Assembly: GCF_029714425.1 (NCBI RefSeq)
Contig: NZ_CP121668.1
Coordinates: forward strand, 7,585,501 to 7,649,500
Direction of reading: 5' to 3'
Length of the DNA stretch: 64,000 nucleotides
Source: Bradyrhizobium sp. CB2312
Lineage (GTDB): Bacteria > Pseudomonadota > Alphaproteobacteria > Rhizobiales > Xanthobacteraceae
Shown: positions 19,622-26,899 of the stretch, piece by piece
Position numbering within the stretch: position 1 is the stretch's first letter
Layout: each line of letters starts with the position of its first letter
Position numbers and translations under genes: made by a program
Notes under the pieces: generated by a model
Told to the model about the DNA's origin: nothing
The model's input: the letters and a program-made list of their open reading frames with translations, nothing else
Databases searched by the model: none

Positions 19622-19695
19622 CCGCCATGCGCGCACGACAATCGACGACTGTGGCGGATGAGACCGGCCGGCGGACGCGACGCGGCTCAGTCCGG

Positions 19696-20139
19696 TCAGC
19701 TCGCGGCCCTCACACCCGTCTGCGGAAAAGGACCCAGCGCCTTCTCGGTCAGGACGGAGTCGCAGTATTCTCGGATCTCCCTGATCTTGCCCTCCTCGAA
19801 CTGAAACACGAGACAATAGTCGTTGTCGTAGCGCACGCCCTCGGGCGTGACGTTGTCGCCCTTGGCTTCCACCACGACGACGTCGCCATCGGCGATGAAG
19901 CGGTGCGCCACAGTGCGCGTGCGGTCGCGCAGGCGGGTGCGCACATAGCCGTGCAGATCGTTGAGGATCGCCTCCTTGCCGGTGAAGGTGCGCGACCAGG
20001 AATACTGGCCGGTCACGACCCATCTGGCATCGTCGGCAAGGCTTGCGGTGAACAGGGCGCGATCGCGCACGGCCGGATCGGGGTTGGCGGCGGCGGCGAA
20101 AATATCCTGCATCAGTTTCTTGTTGGCGCTCGCGCTCAT
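19696..20139 (-). CDS. SnoaL-like (NTF2 fold) protein
   Basis: A 147-residue protein starting at ATG 20139, preceded by AAAGGAGATG. It has the NTF2/SnoaL cone-shaped fold signature: an N-terminal helix pair, then DARWVVTGQYSWSRTFTGKEAILNDL, the strand GDVVVVEAKGDNVTPEGVRYDNDYCLVFQFEEGKI and the IREIREYCDSVL end. Family members are ketosteroid isomerase-like enzymes or ligand-binding proteins. It is divergent from a LysR regulator with only 91 bases between starts, so that regulator probably controls it. Confidence 0.85.
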   Translation of the reverse strand: MSASANKKLMQDIFAAAANPDPAVRDRALFTASLADDARWVVTGQYSWSRTFTGKEAILNDLHGYVRTRLRDRTRTVAHRFIADGDVVVVEAKGDNVTPEGVRYDNDYCLVFQFEEGKIREIREYCDSVLTEKALGPFPQTGVRAAS

Positions 20140-20208
20140 GGCGGCATCTCCTTTGGTAAGAACCACGGAGATCATCGTTCGCCGATCGAAATTCTTCAAA
20201 TCGATAGC

Positions 20209-20221
20209 AGATATGATATCT
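20209..20221. promoter_or_regulatory. Palindrome in the SnoaL/LysR divergent promoter
   Basis: AGATAT-G-ATATCT is a perfect 6+1+6 inverted repeat between the divergent starts (20139 and 20231). LysR-type regulators bind interrupted palindromes in exactly this setting. It ends 9 bases before the LysR start codon. Confidence 0.5.
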
Positions 20222-20230
20222 ATTCACCTC

Positions 20231-21154
20231 ATGAATTTGAATTCCCTTGACCTCAATCTCCTGACCGCGCTCGACGCGCTGCTGCGCGAGGCCAATGTCA
20301 GCCGCGCCGCGATGAGGATGGGCCTGTCGCAGCCGGCGGCGAGCCACGCACTGCAGCGCCTGCGCGACATCTTCGGCGATCCGCTGCTGGTGCGGACCGG
20401 CGCGCGGATGGAGCTGACGCCGCGGGCGCAAACGCTCCGCGCGCCACTGGCGCAGGCGCTCGACCAGGTCCGCGGGCTGTTCCTGCCTGAGGACTTCGAT
20501 GCTGCGCGCAGCGAGCGGCAATTCCGCCTGATGATGCCGGATCTTGCGGTCGAGCTGTTGATGCCGCCTTTGATGGAGAAGGTGACGCGCCTTGCGCCCA
20601 ACGTCCGCATCGACGTCGTGCCGTGGCGGGGGCCGGCGATCTTCCACGCCGAATTCGCCCGCACCATTGACCTCGTGATCTCGATCGGCAACGCCTTCAA
20701 AGGATTTCACCGCCAGCTGCTCTACACCGACAGCGATGCCCTGGCGGTGCGGCGCGGCCATCCCGTCGGCACCAAGCTGAAGCGGCGCGAGACGTTCCTA
20801 GCCGCGCGCCATGTCGGCGTGATCATCCGCGGCAATGCCGAGGATCTCATCGACACCTGGCTGCACGGCAAAGGCATCGAGCGGCATATCTCGCTGGTGG
20901 TGTCGGGCTATCTCGAAGCGCTGCACGTCGCCGCGCGAACCGACCTCGTCGCCTTCGTGCCGCGCCGGCTGATCGCGGCGCTGTCGAATCAACTCGGCCT
21001 CGTCACGGTGACGCCGCCGCTCGATCCCGGCATCGACGAGCAGTTCATGTTCTATCCGACGCGGGCGCAGATGGACCCGGGCTCGATCTGGCTGCGGCGG
21101 CTGATGCTGGAGACGGGACGGGAGCTGGAGCAAGCCAAGCGCAAACTGCCGTAG
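20231..21154 (+). CDS. LysR-family transcriptional regulator
   Basis: A 307-residue LysR-type regulator (NodD-like subgroup by general look). The winged HTH spans residues 1-62: LDLNLLTALDALLREANVSR, then AAMRMGLSQPAASHALQRLR as the recognition helix. The effector-binding domain starts near residue 90 (FRLMMPDLAVELLMPPLMEK). Start ATG at 20231. It is divergent from the SnoaL-like gene and probably regulates it and itself; the co-inducer is unknown. Confidence 0.9.
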   Translation: MNLNSLDLNLLTALDALLREANVSRAAMRMGLSQPAASHALQRLRDIFGDPLLVRTGARMELTPRAQTLRAPLAQALDQVRGLFLPEDFDAARSERQFRLMMPDLAVELLMPPLMEKVTRLAPNVRIDVVPWRGPAIFHAEFARTIDLVISIGNAFKGFHRQLLYTDSDALAVRRGHPVGTKLKRRETFLAARHVGVIIRGNAEDLIDTWLHGKGIERHISLVVSGYLEALHVAARTDLVAFVPRRLIAALSNQLGLVTVTPPLDPGIDEQFMFYPTRAQMDPGSIWLRRLMLETGRELEQAKRKLP

Positions 21155-21182
21155 GGTGGGATGCTCTCTCAACACACTCGGC

Positions 21183-21335
21183 GTCGTCCCGGACAAGCGC
21201 AGCGAAGCGGAGCGCTGATCCGGGACCCATAACCACAGGATGTGGTTTGGCGAAGACTCGTGGTTGTCAGCTCGGGCCGAAACTTCTCCCTGTGGTTATG
21301 GGTCCCGGGTCTGCGCTTCGCTTGCCCGGGACGAC
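21183..21335. repeat. Palindromic repeat, family D (copy 2)
   Basis: Outer arms GTCGTCCCGGACAAGCG and CGCTTGCCCGGGACGAC face each other, with a second inverted pair GGGACCCATAACCACAGG / CCTGTGGTTATGGGTCCC inside. It separates the LysR gene from a convergent GST gene. A stray family A half-element (GTAGGGTGGG) is at 21151-21160. Confidence 0.8.
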
Positions 21336-21362
21336 AGGGGAATATGCGGCCGCGCAGTGCTC

Positions 21363-21983
21363 CTACGCCTTCTGCGCGTCCATCACCTTGCGGATCGCCG
21401 GGCGATCGGACATGCGCTTGAAATGATCGGCGATCTTCGGCGTCGCGTTGATGTCGACGCTGTCGCCTTCGAGCCAGTGCGAGAGCGTATGGAGGTAGGG
21501 ATCGCAGATCGTGAACTGATCGCCCATCACCCACGGGCCTTTGAACATCTTCTGCTCGATGAGCTTGAAGCAAGCGGCCATGGTCTTCGGCACCATCGCC
21601 TTCATGTCCGCAAGCGAGGTCTCCTGCGTCGCCCAGCGCGCGCCACGCATCTTGTGGGCGTGGTTGATATGCACGGTCGAGCAAAGATAGGAGTCGAACG
21701 ACTGCACTTGCGCGAAGTCGAAGGGATCGTCGAGCGGCGCGAGCTTTGCCTTGGGGAAGGTTTGCGCGATATAGGCCAGCATCGCCGGCGTCTCGGTGAG
21801 GACGCCGCGATCGGTCACCAGCGCAGGCACGCGGCCCTTCGGATTGATCGCGAGATAGTCCGGGCTGTTCTGCTGGTTGTCCTTGAAGCTCAGCCGTTCA
21901 GCCGTGTAGTCGGCGCCGGCCTCCTCCAGGGTCATATAGGTGGCGAGCGCGCAGGTGCCGGTGGCGTAGTAGAGCTTGAGCAT
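21363..21983 (-). CDS. Glutathione S-transferase (GstA-like, beta class type)
   Basis: A 206-residue glutathione transferase beginning MLKLYYATGTCALATYMTLE. The conserved Cys at position 11 in the TCALA segment is characteristic of bacterial beta-class enzymes. NPKGRVPALVTDRGVLTET gives the cis-Pro and the glutathione contact. The helical domain contains GPWVMGDQFTICDPYL. ATG at 21983 fits the family start; an ATG at 21995 would add four residues. It is divergent from the FAD monooxygenase gene, with 128 bases between starts. Confidence 0.92.
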   Translation of the reverse strand: MLKLYYATGTCALATYMTLEEAGADYTAERLSFKDNQQNSPDYLAINPKGRVPALVTDRGVLTETPAMLAYIAQTFPKAKLAPLDDPFDFAQVQSFDSYLCSTVHINHAHKMRGARWATQETSLADMKAMVPKTMAACFKLIEQKMFKGPWVMGDQFTICDPYLHTLSHWLEGDSVDINATPKIADHFKRMSDRPAIRKVMDAQKA

Positions 21984-22111
21984 GTCGGACCTCATGGGAA
22001 AATTGGAAATTAGCCGCTGCCGGAGCCCAGGTCCATAGCAAGACATCCTCTTCGCAGTTGCCCACCGCGGCCCGCCTGTGCCAAGACGCCGATGATCGGA
22101 GGGGCTTTCTC

Positions 22112-23389
22112 ATGACCGTACTCATCGCCGGTGGCGGCATCGGCGGGCTGACGCTGGCGCTCAGCCTGCATCAAATCGGCGTTCCCGTAAAAGTGTTCGA
22201 GAGCGTCGCGGAACTGAAGCCGCTCGGCGTCGGCATCAACGTGCTGCCGCATGCGGTCCGCGAGCTGATCGAGCTCGGGCTGCTGGACAAGCTGGACGCC
22301 AGCGGCGTGCGGACCCGCGAGCTCGCCTATTTCTCCAAGCACGGCAAGCCGATCTGGAGCGAGCCGCGCGGGCTGGAAGCCGGCTACAAATGGCCGCAAT
22401 TCTCGATCCACCGCGGCACCCTCCAGCAAATCCTGCTCGACACCGCGGTCGAGCGGCTCGGCCGCGAGAACATCCTGACCAGCCATCACCTGACGGGCTG
22501 GAGCGAAACGGCGAACGGCGTGCGCGCCGACTTCATCGACCGGGCGACCGGCAAGGCTGCCGGCAGTTACGATGGCGCGATCATGATCGCCGCCGACGGC
22601 ATCCATTCCGCCGTGCGAGAAAAGCTCTATCCGAAAGAAGGTCCGCCGATCTGGAACGGCCGCATCCTCTGGCGCGGCGTCACGCCGGCAAAGGCCTTCC
22701 TCACCGGCCGCACCATGATCATGGCCGGCCACGAGATCCTGAAATTCGTCTGCTATCCCATTTCGAAAGAGCCGGACGTATCAGGCAACCACCTGATCAA
22801 CTGGGTCGCCGAGCGTCACATGCCGCCGACCTATCAATGGCGACGCGAGGACTATAACCGTGCTGCGCGGCTCGAAGAATTCCTGCCCTGGTTCGAGAGC
22901 TGGACATTCGACTGGCTCGACGTGCCCGGCCTCATCAGGAACTGCCCGCACGCCTACGAATATCCCCTGGTGGACCGCGATCCGGTGTCGCAATGGACCT
23001 TCGGCAAGGTCACGCTGATGGGCGATGCCGCACACCCGATGTATCCGATCGGCTCGAACGGCGCCTCGCAGGCGATCCTCGACGCCCGCGTCATCACCCG
23101 CGAGATCCTGGCCCACGGCCCGACACAGGCCGCGCTGCTCGCCTATGAGGCCGAGCGCAGACCCGCAACCACCGACCTCGTCCTGCTCAACCGCAAGAAC
23201 GGCCCCGAGCAGGTGATGCAGCTGGTCGAGGAGCGCGCGCCCGACGGTTACAAGGTGGTCACCGACGTGCTGTCGCAAAAGGAGCTGGAAGACATCGCCG
23301 CCAACTACAAGCGCGTCGCGGGATTCCAGGTCGAGGCGTTGAACGCGAAGCCGCCGATCGTGAGCAAGGACGCAAGGGCAAGGGCGTGA
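22112..23389 (+). CDS. FAD-dependent monooxygenase
   Basis: A 425-residue class A flavoprotein monooxygenase. The Rossmann FAD motif VLIAGGGIGGLTLALSL is at residues 3-19, the conserved DG segment GAIMIAADGIHSAVREKLYP is near 160-180 and the second FAD motif GDAAHPMYPIGSNGASQAIL near 308-327. This family hydroxylates aromatic or heteroaromatic rings with NAD(P)H and oxygen (salicylate hydroxylase, PhzS-like). The exact substrate is not clear. ATG at 22112 has GGAGG at about 22098. The gene is followed by a family B repeat. Confidence 0.88.
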   Translation: MTVLIAGGGIGGLTLALSLHQIGVPVKVFESVAELKPLGVGINVLPHAVRELIELGLLDKLDASGVRTRELAYFSKHGKPIWSEPRGLEAGYKWPQFSIHRGTLQQILLDTAVERLGRENILTSHHLTGWSETANGVRADFIDRATGKAAGSYDGAIMIAADGIHSAVREKLYPKEGPPIWNGRILWRGVTPAKAFLTGRTMIMAGHEILKFVCYPISKEPDVSGNHLINWVAERHMPPTYQWRREDYNRAARLEEFLPWFESWTFDWLDVPGLIRNCPHAYEYPLVDRDPVSQWTFGKVTLMGDAAHPMYPIGSNGASQAILDARVITREILAHGPTQAALLAYEAERRPATTDLVLLNRKNGPEQVMQLVEERAPDGYKVVTDVLSQKELEDIAANYKRVAGFQVEALNAKPPIVSKDARARA

Positions 23390-23422
23390 TGTGCTCGCTC
23401 AAAGCGAGATGCGCATGAATGT

Positions 23423-23580
23423 GCCCTCGCCCCTTGTGGGAGAGGGCAACGACGCTCGTAGACGCAGGCTCACTTGGGTGAGGGGTCTGTCCCCGCACAC
23501 TCATCTCGCTGTTAGAATTCGCGGAGACAACCCCTCATCCGGCGCTTCGCGCCACCTTCTCCCACAAGGGGAAAAGGGAA
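23423..23580. repeat. Palindromic repeat, family B (copy 3)
   Basis: Starts with GCCCTCGCCCCTTGTGGGAG and ends with TTCTCCCACAAGGGGAAAAG; internal GGCTCACTTGGGTGAGGGG and CTCATCCGGCGCTTCGCGCC modules match copies at 7169-7328 and 10134-10279. It lies between convergent genes. Confidence 0.8.
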
Positions 23581-23598
23581 GTGGAGCGCGCGGCTGGA

Positions 23599-24021
23599 CT
23601 ATTTGCCCACCACCCTCGCCGCCTCCAACAACCTCTCGCTTGCGCTCGCCGTCGCCAGCACCGTGCCATCCTCCGCCATCAGCTTCGCCTCGACGAACGC
23701 AATGGTCTTGCCGAGCTGCGTCACCTTGGCTTCGCCGATGATCGGTCCGGGCTTTGCCGGCGCCAAAAAGCTCACGGTCATGCTGATGGTCGTCGTGTAG
23801 AGCCGCCCCTCACTCATCACCAGCACCGCGGGCCCCATGGTGTCGTCGAGCATGGCCGAGAGCATGCCGCCCTGGATGAAACCGGCCGGATTGCAGAATT
23901 CCGGCTTGCCGTCGAAGGCGAGCTTGATCCAGCCCTCCTCGGGCTTTGCGTCGAGCAGGCGCCAGCCGAGCAGCTTCGCGCAGGGTGGCCTTGGAAAGTC
24001 GTCGAGCGCGGTCTTGACCAT
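23599..24021 (-). CDS. PaaI-type hotdog-fold thioesterase
   Basis: A 140-residue acyl-CoA thioesterase of the PaaI/YbgC hotdog superfamily. The diagnostic segment is NPAGFIQGGMLSAMLDDTMG, where the Asn and the HGG-equivalent (here QGG) helix form the active site; then TTTISMTVSFLAPAKPGPI and GKTIAFVEAKLMAEDGTVLATASASE. Such enzymes hydrolyse aromatic or medium-chain acyl-CoAs. ATG at 24021 is used. The 3' end of mutY on the same strand lies 71 bases upstream of its start. Confidence 0.87.
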   Translation of the reverse strand: MVKTALDDFPRPPCAKLLGWRLLDAKPEEGWIKLAFDGKPEFCNPAGFIQGGMLSAMLDDTMGPAVLVMSEGRLYTTTISMTVSFLAPAKPGPIIGEAKVTQLGKTIAFVEAKLMAEDGTVLATASASERLLEAARVVGK

Positions 24022-24091
24022 GCGGCTCCTCCGTTGCTTACCGACAGATAAGCTAGCCCTGCTGACACCATGGTGGCAGCAGGACAATCGG

Positions 24092-25192
24092 CTAGAGATC
24101 CAGCGCGTGCGCGATCACCTTGCGCATGACATTGGGCAGCGCCTCGCCGGCAAGGGTTGCGATCGGCACCCAGCGCATGCCCTCGGGCGCGCGCGTGCGC
24201 GCCTCCGCCTTTGCCGTGTAGACCACCAGCTCCAACGGAAAATGCGTGAAGACGTGGGTAACGACGCCCACCTTGCGCTGCCAGCGCGACAGCCCCTTCA
24301 ATTCCGGCGCCTGCTGCTTCGCCGTCGCATCCTCTTGCTCTGCGAGCCAGTCCGACCCCGGCACTTCGGTCATGCCGCCGAGCAGGCCCTTTTCGGGCCT
24401 CGAGCGGACCAGCAGCTCGTCGCCGCGCGTGACGACAAAGGCCGCGCCACGCCGCAACGTCCCGCTCTTCTTCGGCGCCTTGCGCGGAAACGTTTCTTGC
24501 GTTCCCTGCGCACGCGCCGTGCAGTCCTCAGTGAACGGACACAGCGAGCAGGCCGGCTTCTTCGGCGTGCAGATCGAGGCGCCCAGATCCATCAGCGCCT
24601 GCGCACTGTCGCCGGCGCGCGTGTCGGCAAGCAACGTCGCCGCCAATTGCTGGATCAGCGGCTTGGCTTGCGGGAGCTCTTCTTCAACCGCAAAGAGCCG
24701 CGACACCACACGCTCGATATTGCCGTCGACCGGCATGGTGCGGCGGTCGAACGCGATCGCTGCGATCGCGGCCGCGGTGTAGGGCCCAATGCCCGGCAGT
24801 GTCCGCAGCCCCTCCTCCGTGTCCGGAAACACACCACCGTGCTCGCGCGTCACCGCGACCGCGCAGGCGTAGAGATTTCGTGCGCGCGAATAATAGCCGA
24901 GCCCGGCCCACATCCGCAGCACGTCGTCCTGCGAGGCGCTCCCCAGCGCCGCGACGTCAGGCCAGCGCGCGACGAACTTTTCGAAGTAAGGCCCGACCGC
25001 CTTCACGGTGGTCTGCTGCAGCATGATCTCCGACAGCCAGACGCGGTAAGGGTCCGACGCCTCGCCGGGCGCGGCGCGCCAGGGCAGCCGGCGGCGGTGG
25101 CGATCGTACCATTGGAGCAGCGCGAGTGGGCGCGATGTGGTCTCCGGCAGGGAAGGTTCCGGCTTCGGCTTGCGGACGGATCTGGAGCTCAT
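24092..25192 (-). CDS. mutY: A/G-specific adenine DNA glycosylase
   Basis: Removes adenine mispaired with 8-oxoguanine or guanine. The 366-residue protein has the catalytic Glu in LSEIMLQQTTV near residues 53-63, the helix-hairpin-helix LPGIGPYTAAAIAAIAF and catalytic Asp in PVDGNIERVVSRL. The iron-sulfur cluster loop is CTPKKPACSLCPFTEDC (C-x7-C-x2-C-x5-C with a preceding Cys pattern as in MutY). The C-terminal NUDIX-like domain, from about residue 235, recognises 8-oxoguanine. Start ATG at 25192. Confidence 0.97.
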   Translation of the reverse strand: MSSRSVRKPKPEPSLPETTSRPLALLQWYDRHRRRLPWRAAPGEASDPYRVWLSEIMLQQTTVKAVGPYFEKFVARWPDVAALGSASQDDVLRMWAGLGYYSRARNLYACAVAVTREHGGVFPDTEEGLRTLPGIGPYTAAAIAAIAFDRRTMPVDGNIERVVSRLFAVEEELPQAKPLIQQLAATLLADTRAGDSAQALMDLGASICTPKKPACSLCPFTEDCTARAQGTQETFPRKAPKKSGTLRRGAAFVVTRGDELLVRSRPEKGLLGGMTEVPGSDWLAEQEDATAKQQAPELKGLSRWQRKVGVVTHVFTHFPLELVVYTAKAEARTRAPEGMRWVPIATLAGEALPNVMRKVIAHALDL

Positions 25193-25228
25193 GCATCACT
25201 GTAGCGGCAAATGCACCGGCCTCTCTAC

Positions 25229-25345
25229 GTCATGCCCGCGCTCGTCGCGGGCATCCACGTCTTTCTTCTAGGGAAGAACGTGGATGGCCGGACATAGGCG
25301 AGCGGAAGCGACGCCGTCCTCCGGACGGCTATGCCCGGCCATGAC
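25229..25345. repeat. Palindromic repeat, family C (copy 2)
   Basis: Begins GTCATGCCCGCG and ends CCCGGCCATGAC; contains ATCCACGTCTTTC / GAACGTGGATGGCC. A middle insertion GGCGAGCGGAAGCGACGCCG (20 bases) with its own inverted partner makes it longer than the other copies. It lies between the divergent starts of mutY and the dciA-like gene. Confidence 0.75.
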
Positions 25346-25391
25346 GAGCCGCGGGCCTGTGGTCCACCCGCCGAAGTGCTATAAAGCGCCC

Positions 25392-25889
25392 ATGTCCAAA
25401 TCCGGCCCCATCTTCAAGCCCGGTCCCATCAGCGCAAAGCCGCTGTCGATCCTGCTCAACGACGTCTTTGCCGAGGCCTATGCCAAGCAGGGCTTTGCGG
25501 CGCGCGAGCTGGTGACGCGGTGGGCACAGATAGCGGGGCCGGAGATCGCGGCGCATGCCGAGCCGCTCAAGATGCAATGGCCGCGGCCGGTCGAGGGCCA
25601 GCCGCAGGAGCCGGCCACGCTGGTGCTGCGGGTCGAGGGGCCGATGGCGCTGGAGATCCAGCACTCCGCCGACGTCATCCTGGAGCGGGTCAACCGCTTC
25701 TTCGGCTGGAGCGCGGTCGGCAAGCTGGCCTTCCGCCAGGCCCCCCTGTCGCGGCCCCGCGTCCGGAAGCGCCCGGGTCCGCCGGACCCCAAGAGCGTCG
25801 CCAAGGTGGCGGAGAGCCTGGGGGCCATCGAAGATGAAGATTTGAAGACGGCGCTGGCGCGGCTCGGGGCCGCCATCAAGCGAAATTGA
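25392..25889 (+). CDS. DciA-like DUF721 protein
   Basis: A 165-residue protein of the DUF721/DciA family. After a 15-residue lead, the domain FAEAYAKQGFAARELVTRWA, then GPEIAAHAEPLKMQWPRP, LVLRVEGPMALEIQHSADVI and LERVNRFFGWSAVGKLAFRQ follows the family pattern, including KH-like strands and the FFG motif. DciA proteins load or operate the replicative helicase in bacteria lacking DnaC/DnaI. The C-terminal 45 residues are basic then acidic. ATG at 25392. It is followed by a DsbA-type gene in the same direction. Confidence 0.82.
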   Translation: MSKSGPIFKPGPISAKPLSILLNDVFAEAYAKQGFAARELVTRWAQIAGPEIAAHAEPLKMQWPRPVEGQPQEPATLVLRVEGPMALEIQHSADVILERVNRFFGWSAVGKLAFRQAPLSRPRVRKRPGPPDPKSVAKVAESLGAIEDEDLKTALARLGAAIKRN

Positions 25890-26025
25890 GCCTCATTTTG
25901 CGGCCAATCTGGACCTGTCCGTGTCCCTCGCCATTGCCTCAAACGACGTTTCAAGCTAGCGACAGGCCGCCCAACGGGAACTTTGAAAGGACCTTGGGGC
26001 AGACCATCCAATTCGGGAGCCGACC

Positions 26026-26682
26026 TTGATCATCACCCGCCGCGCCTTCACCACGATGCTGTCGCTGACCGGGCTTGCCGCGGTCGCCGGGCTCTCGCCG
26101 CTGCGGTTTATCAGCGAGGCTATGGCGCAGTCGGCCGCTGATGTGGCGAAGCCGGTGTCGCTGCCCGACATGGCGCTCGGCCCGAAGGACGCCCCCGTCA
26201 CCATCACCGAATTCGCCTCGATGACATGCCCGCATTGCGCGGCCTTCAACGAGCAGGTGTTCCCCAAGATCAAGTCGGAATACATCGACACCGGCAAGAT
26301 CCGCTACATCTTCCGCGAGTTCCCGCTCGACATCAAAGCCGCCGCCGGCTCGATGCTGTCGCGCTGCATCGCCAATGGCGACGCGACGAAATACTTCGCG
26401 GTCACCGACATGCTGTTCCGCCAGCAGAGCGACTGGGTGATGAAGAACACCACCGAGACCCTGACGCGGATCGGCAAGCAGGCCGGCCTCACCCAGCAGC
26501 AGGTCGAAGCCTGCCTGAAGGACCAGGCGCTGCTCGACAAGATCGCCGCCGACCAGAAATATGCCAGCGACATCTTGAAGGTGGATTCGACGCCGACCTT
26601 CTTCATCAATGGCGAGAAGATCAAGGGCGAGGCCTCGTTCGAGGAGTTCGCCAAGAAGATCAACCCGCTGCTCAAGAGCTGA
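26026..26682 (+). CDS. DsbA-family thiol:disulfide oxidoreductase
   Basis: A 218-residue periplasmic thioredoxin-fold protein. It starts at TTG 26026, behind GGGAG. The N-terminus ITRRAFTTMLSLTGLAAV has a twin-arginine look (T-R-R-x-F), so export by Tat is possible rather than Sec; a signal cleavage site is near AMAQS at residues 32-36. The active site is MTCPHCAAF (CxxC with Pro-His, the DsbA pair). The later STPTFFING carries the cis-proline. It resembles ScsC/BdbD-like proteins. It sits 217 bases before smc. Confidence 0.88.
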   Translation: MIITRRAFTTMLSLTGLAAVAGLSPLRFISEAMAQSAADVAKPVSLPDMALGPKDAPVTITEFASMTCPHCAAFNEQVFPKIKSEYIDTGKIRYIFREFPLDIKAAAGSMLSRCIANGDATKYFAVTDMLFRQQSDWVMKNTTETLTRIGKQAGLTQQQVEACLKDQALLDKIAADQKYASDILKVDSTPTFFINGEKIKGEASFEEFAKKINPLLKS

Positions 26683-26899
26683 TTCGCTCGTCAAGATCCT
26701 GATTCGCATCTCGAAAGCCGTATCATTCCCGTCATAAATCCCTTGGGAAAAGCGGCTTTCGCCGGTTGCCCTCGCGGCGCACCGCGGCCATTGTCCAGCC
26801 GCATGAGGCGCCTCGCGCGACTCGCCCGGATAGCGACATTGCCTTCCATGGTATTGTCCCGGCAGGGGGATTCGCGCCTGCCAACAGAGATGCGTGCTT

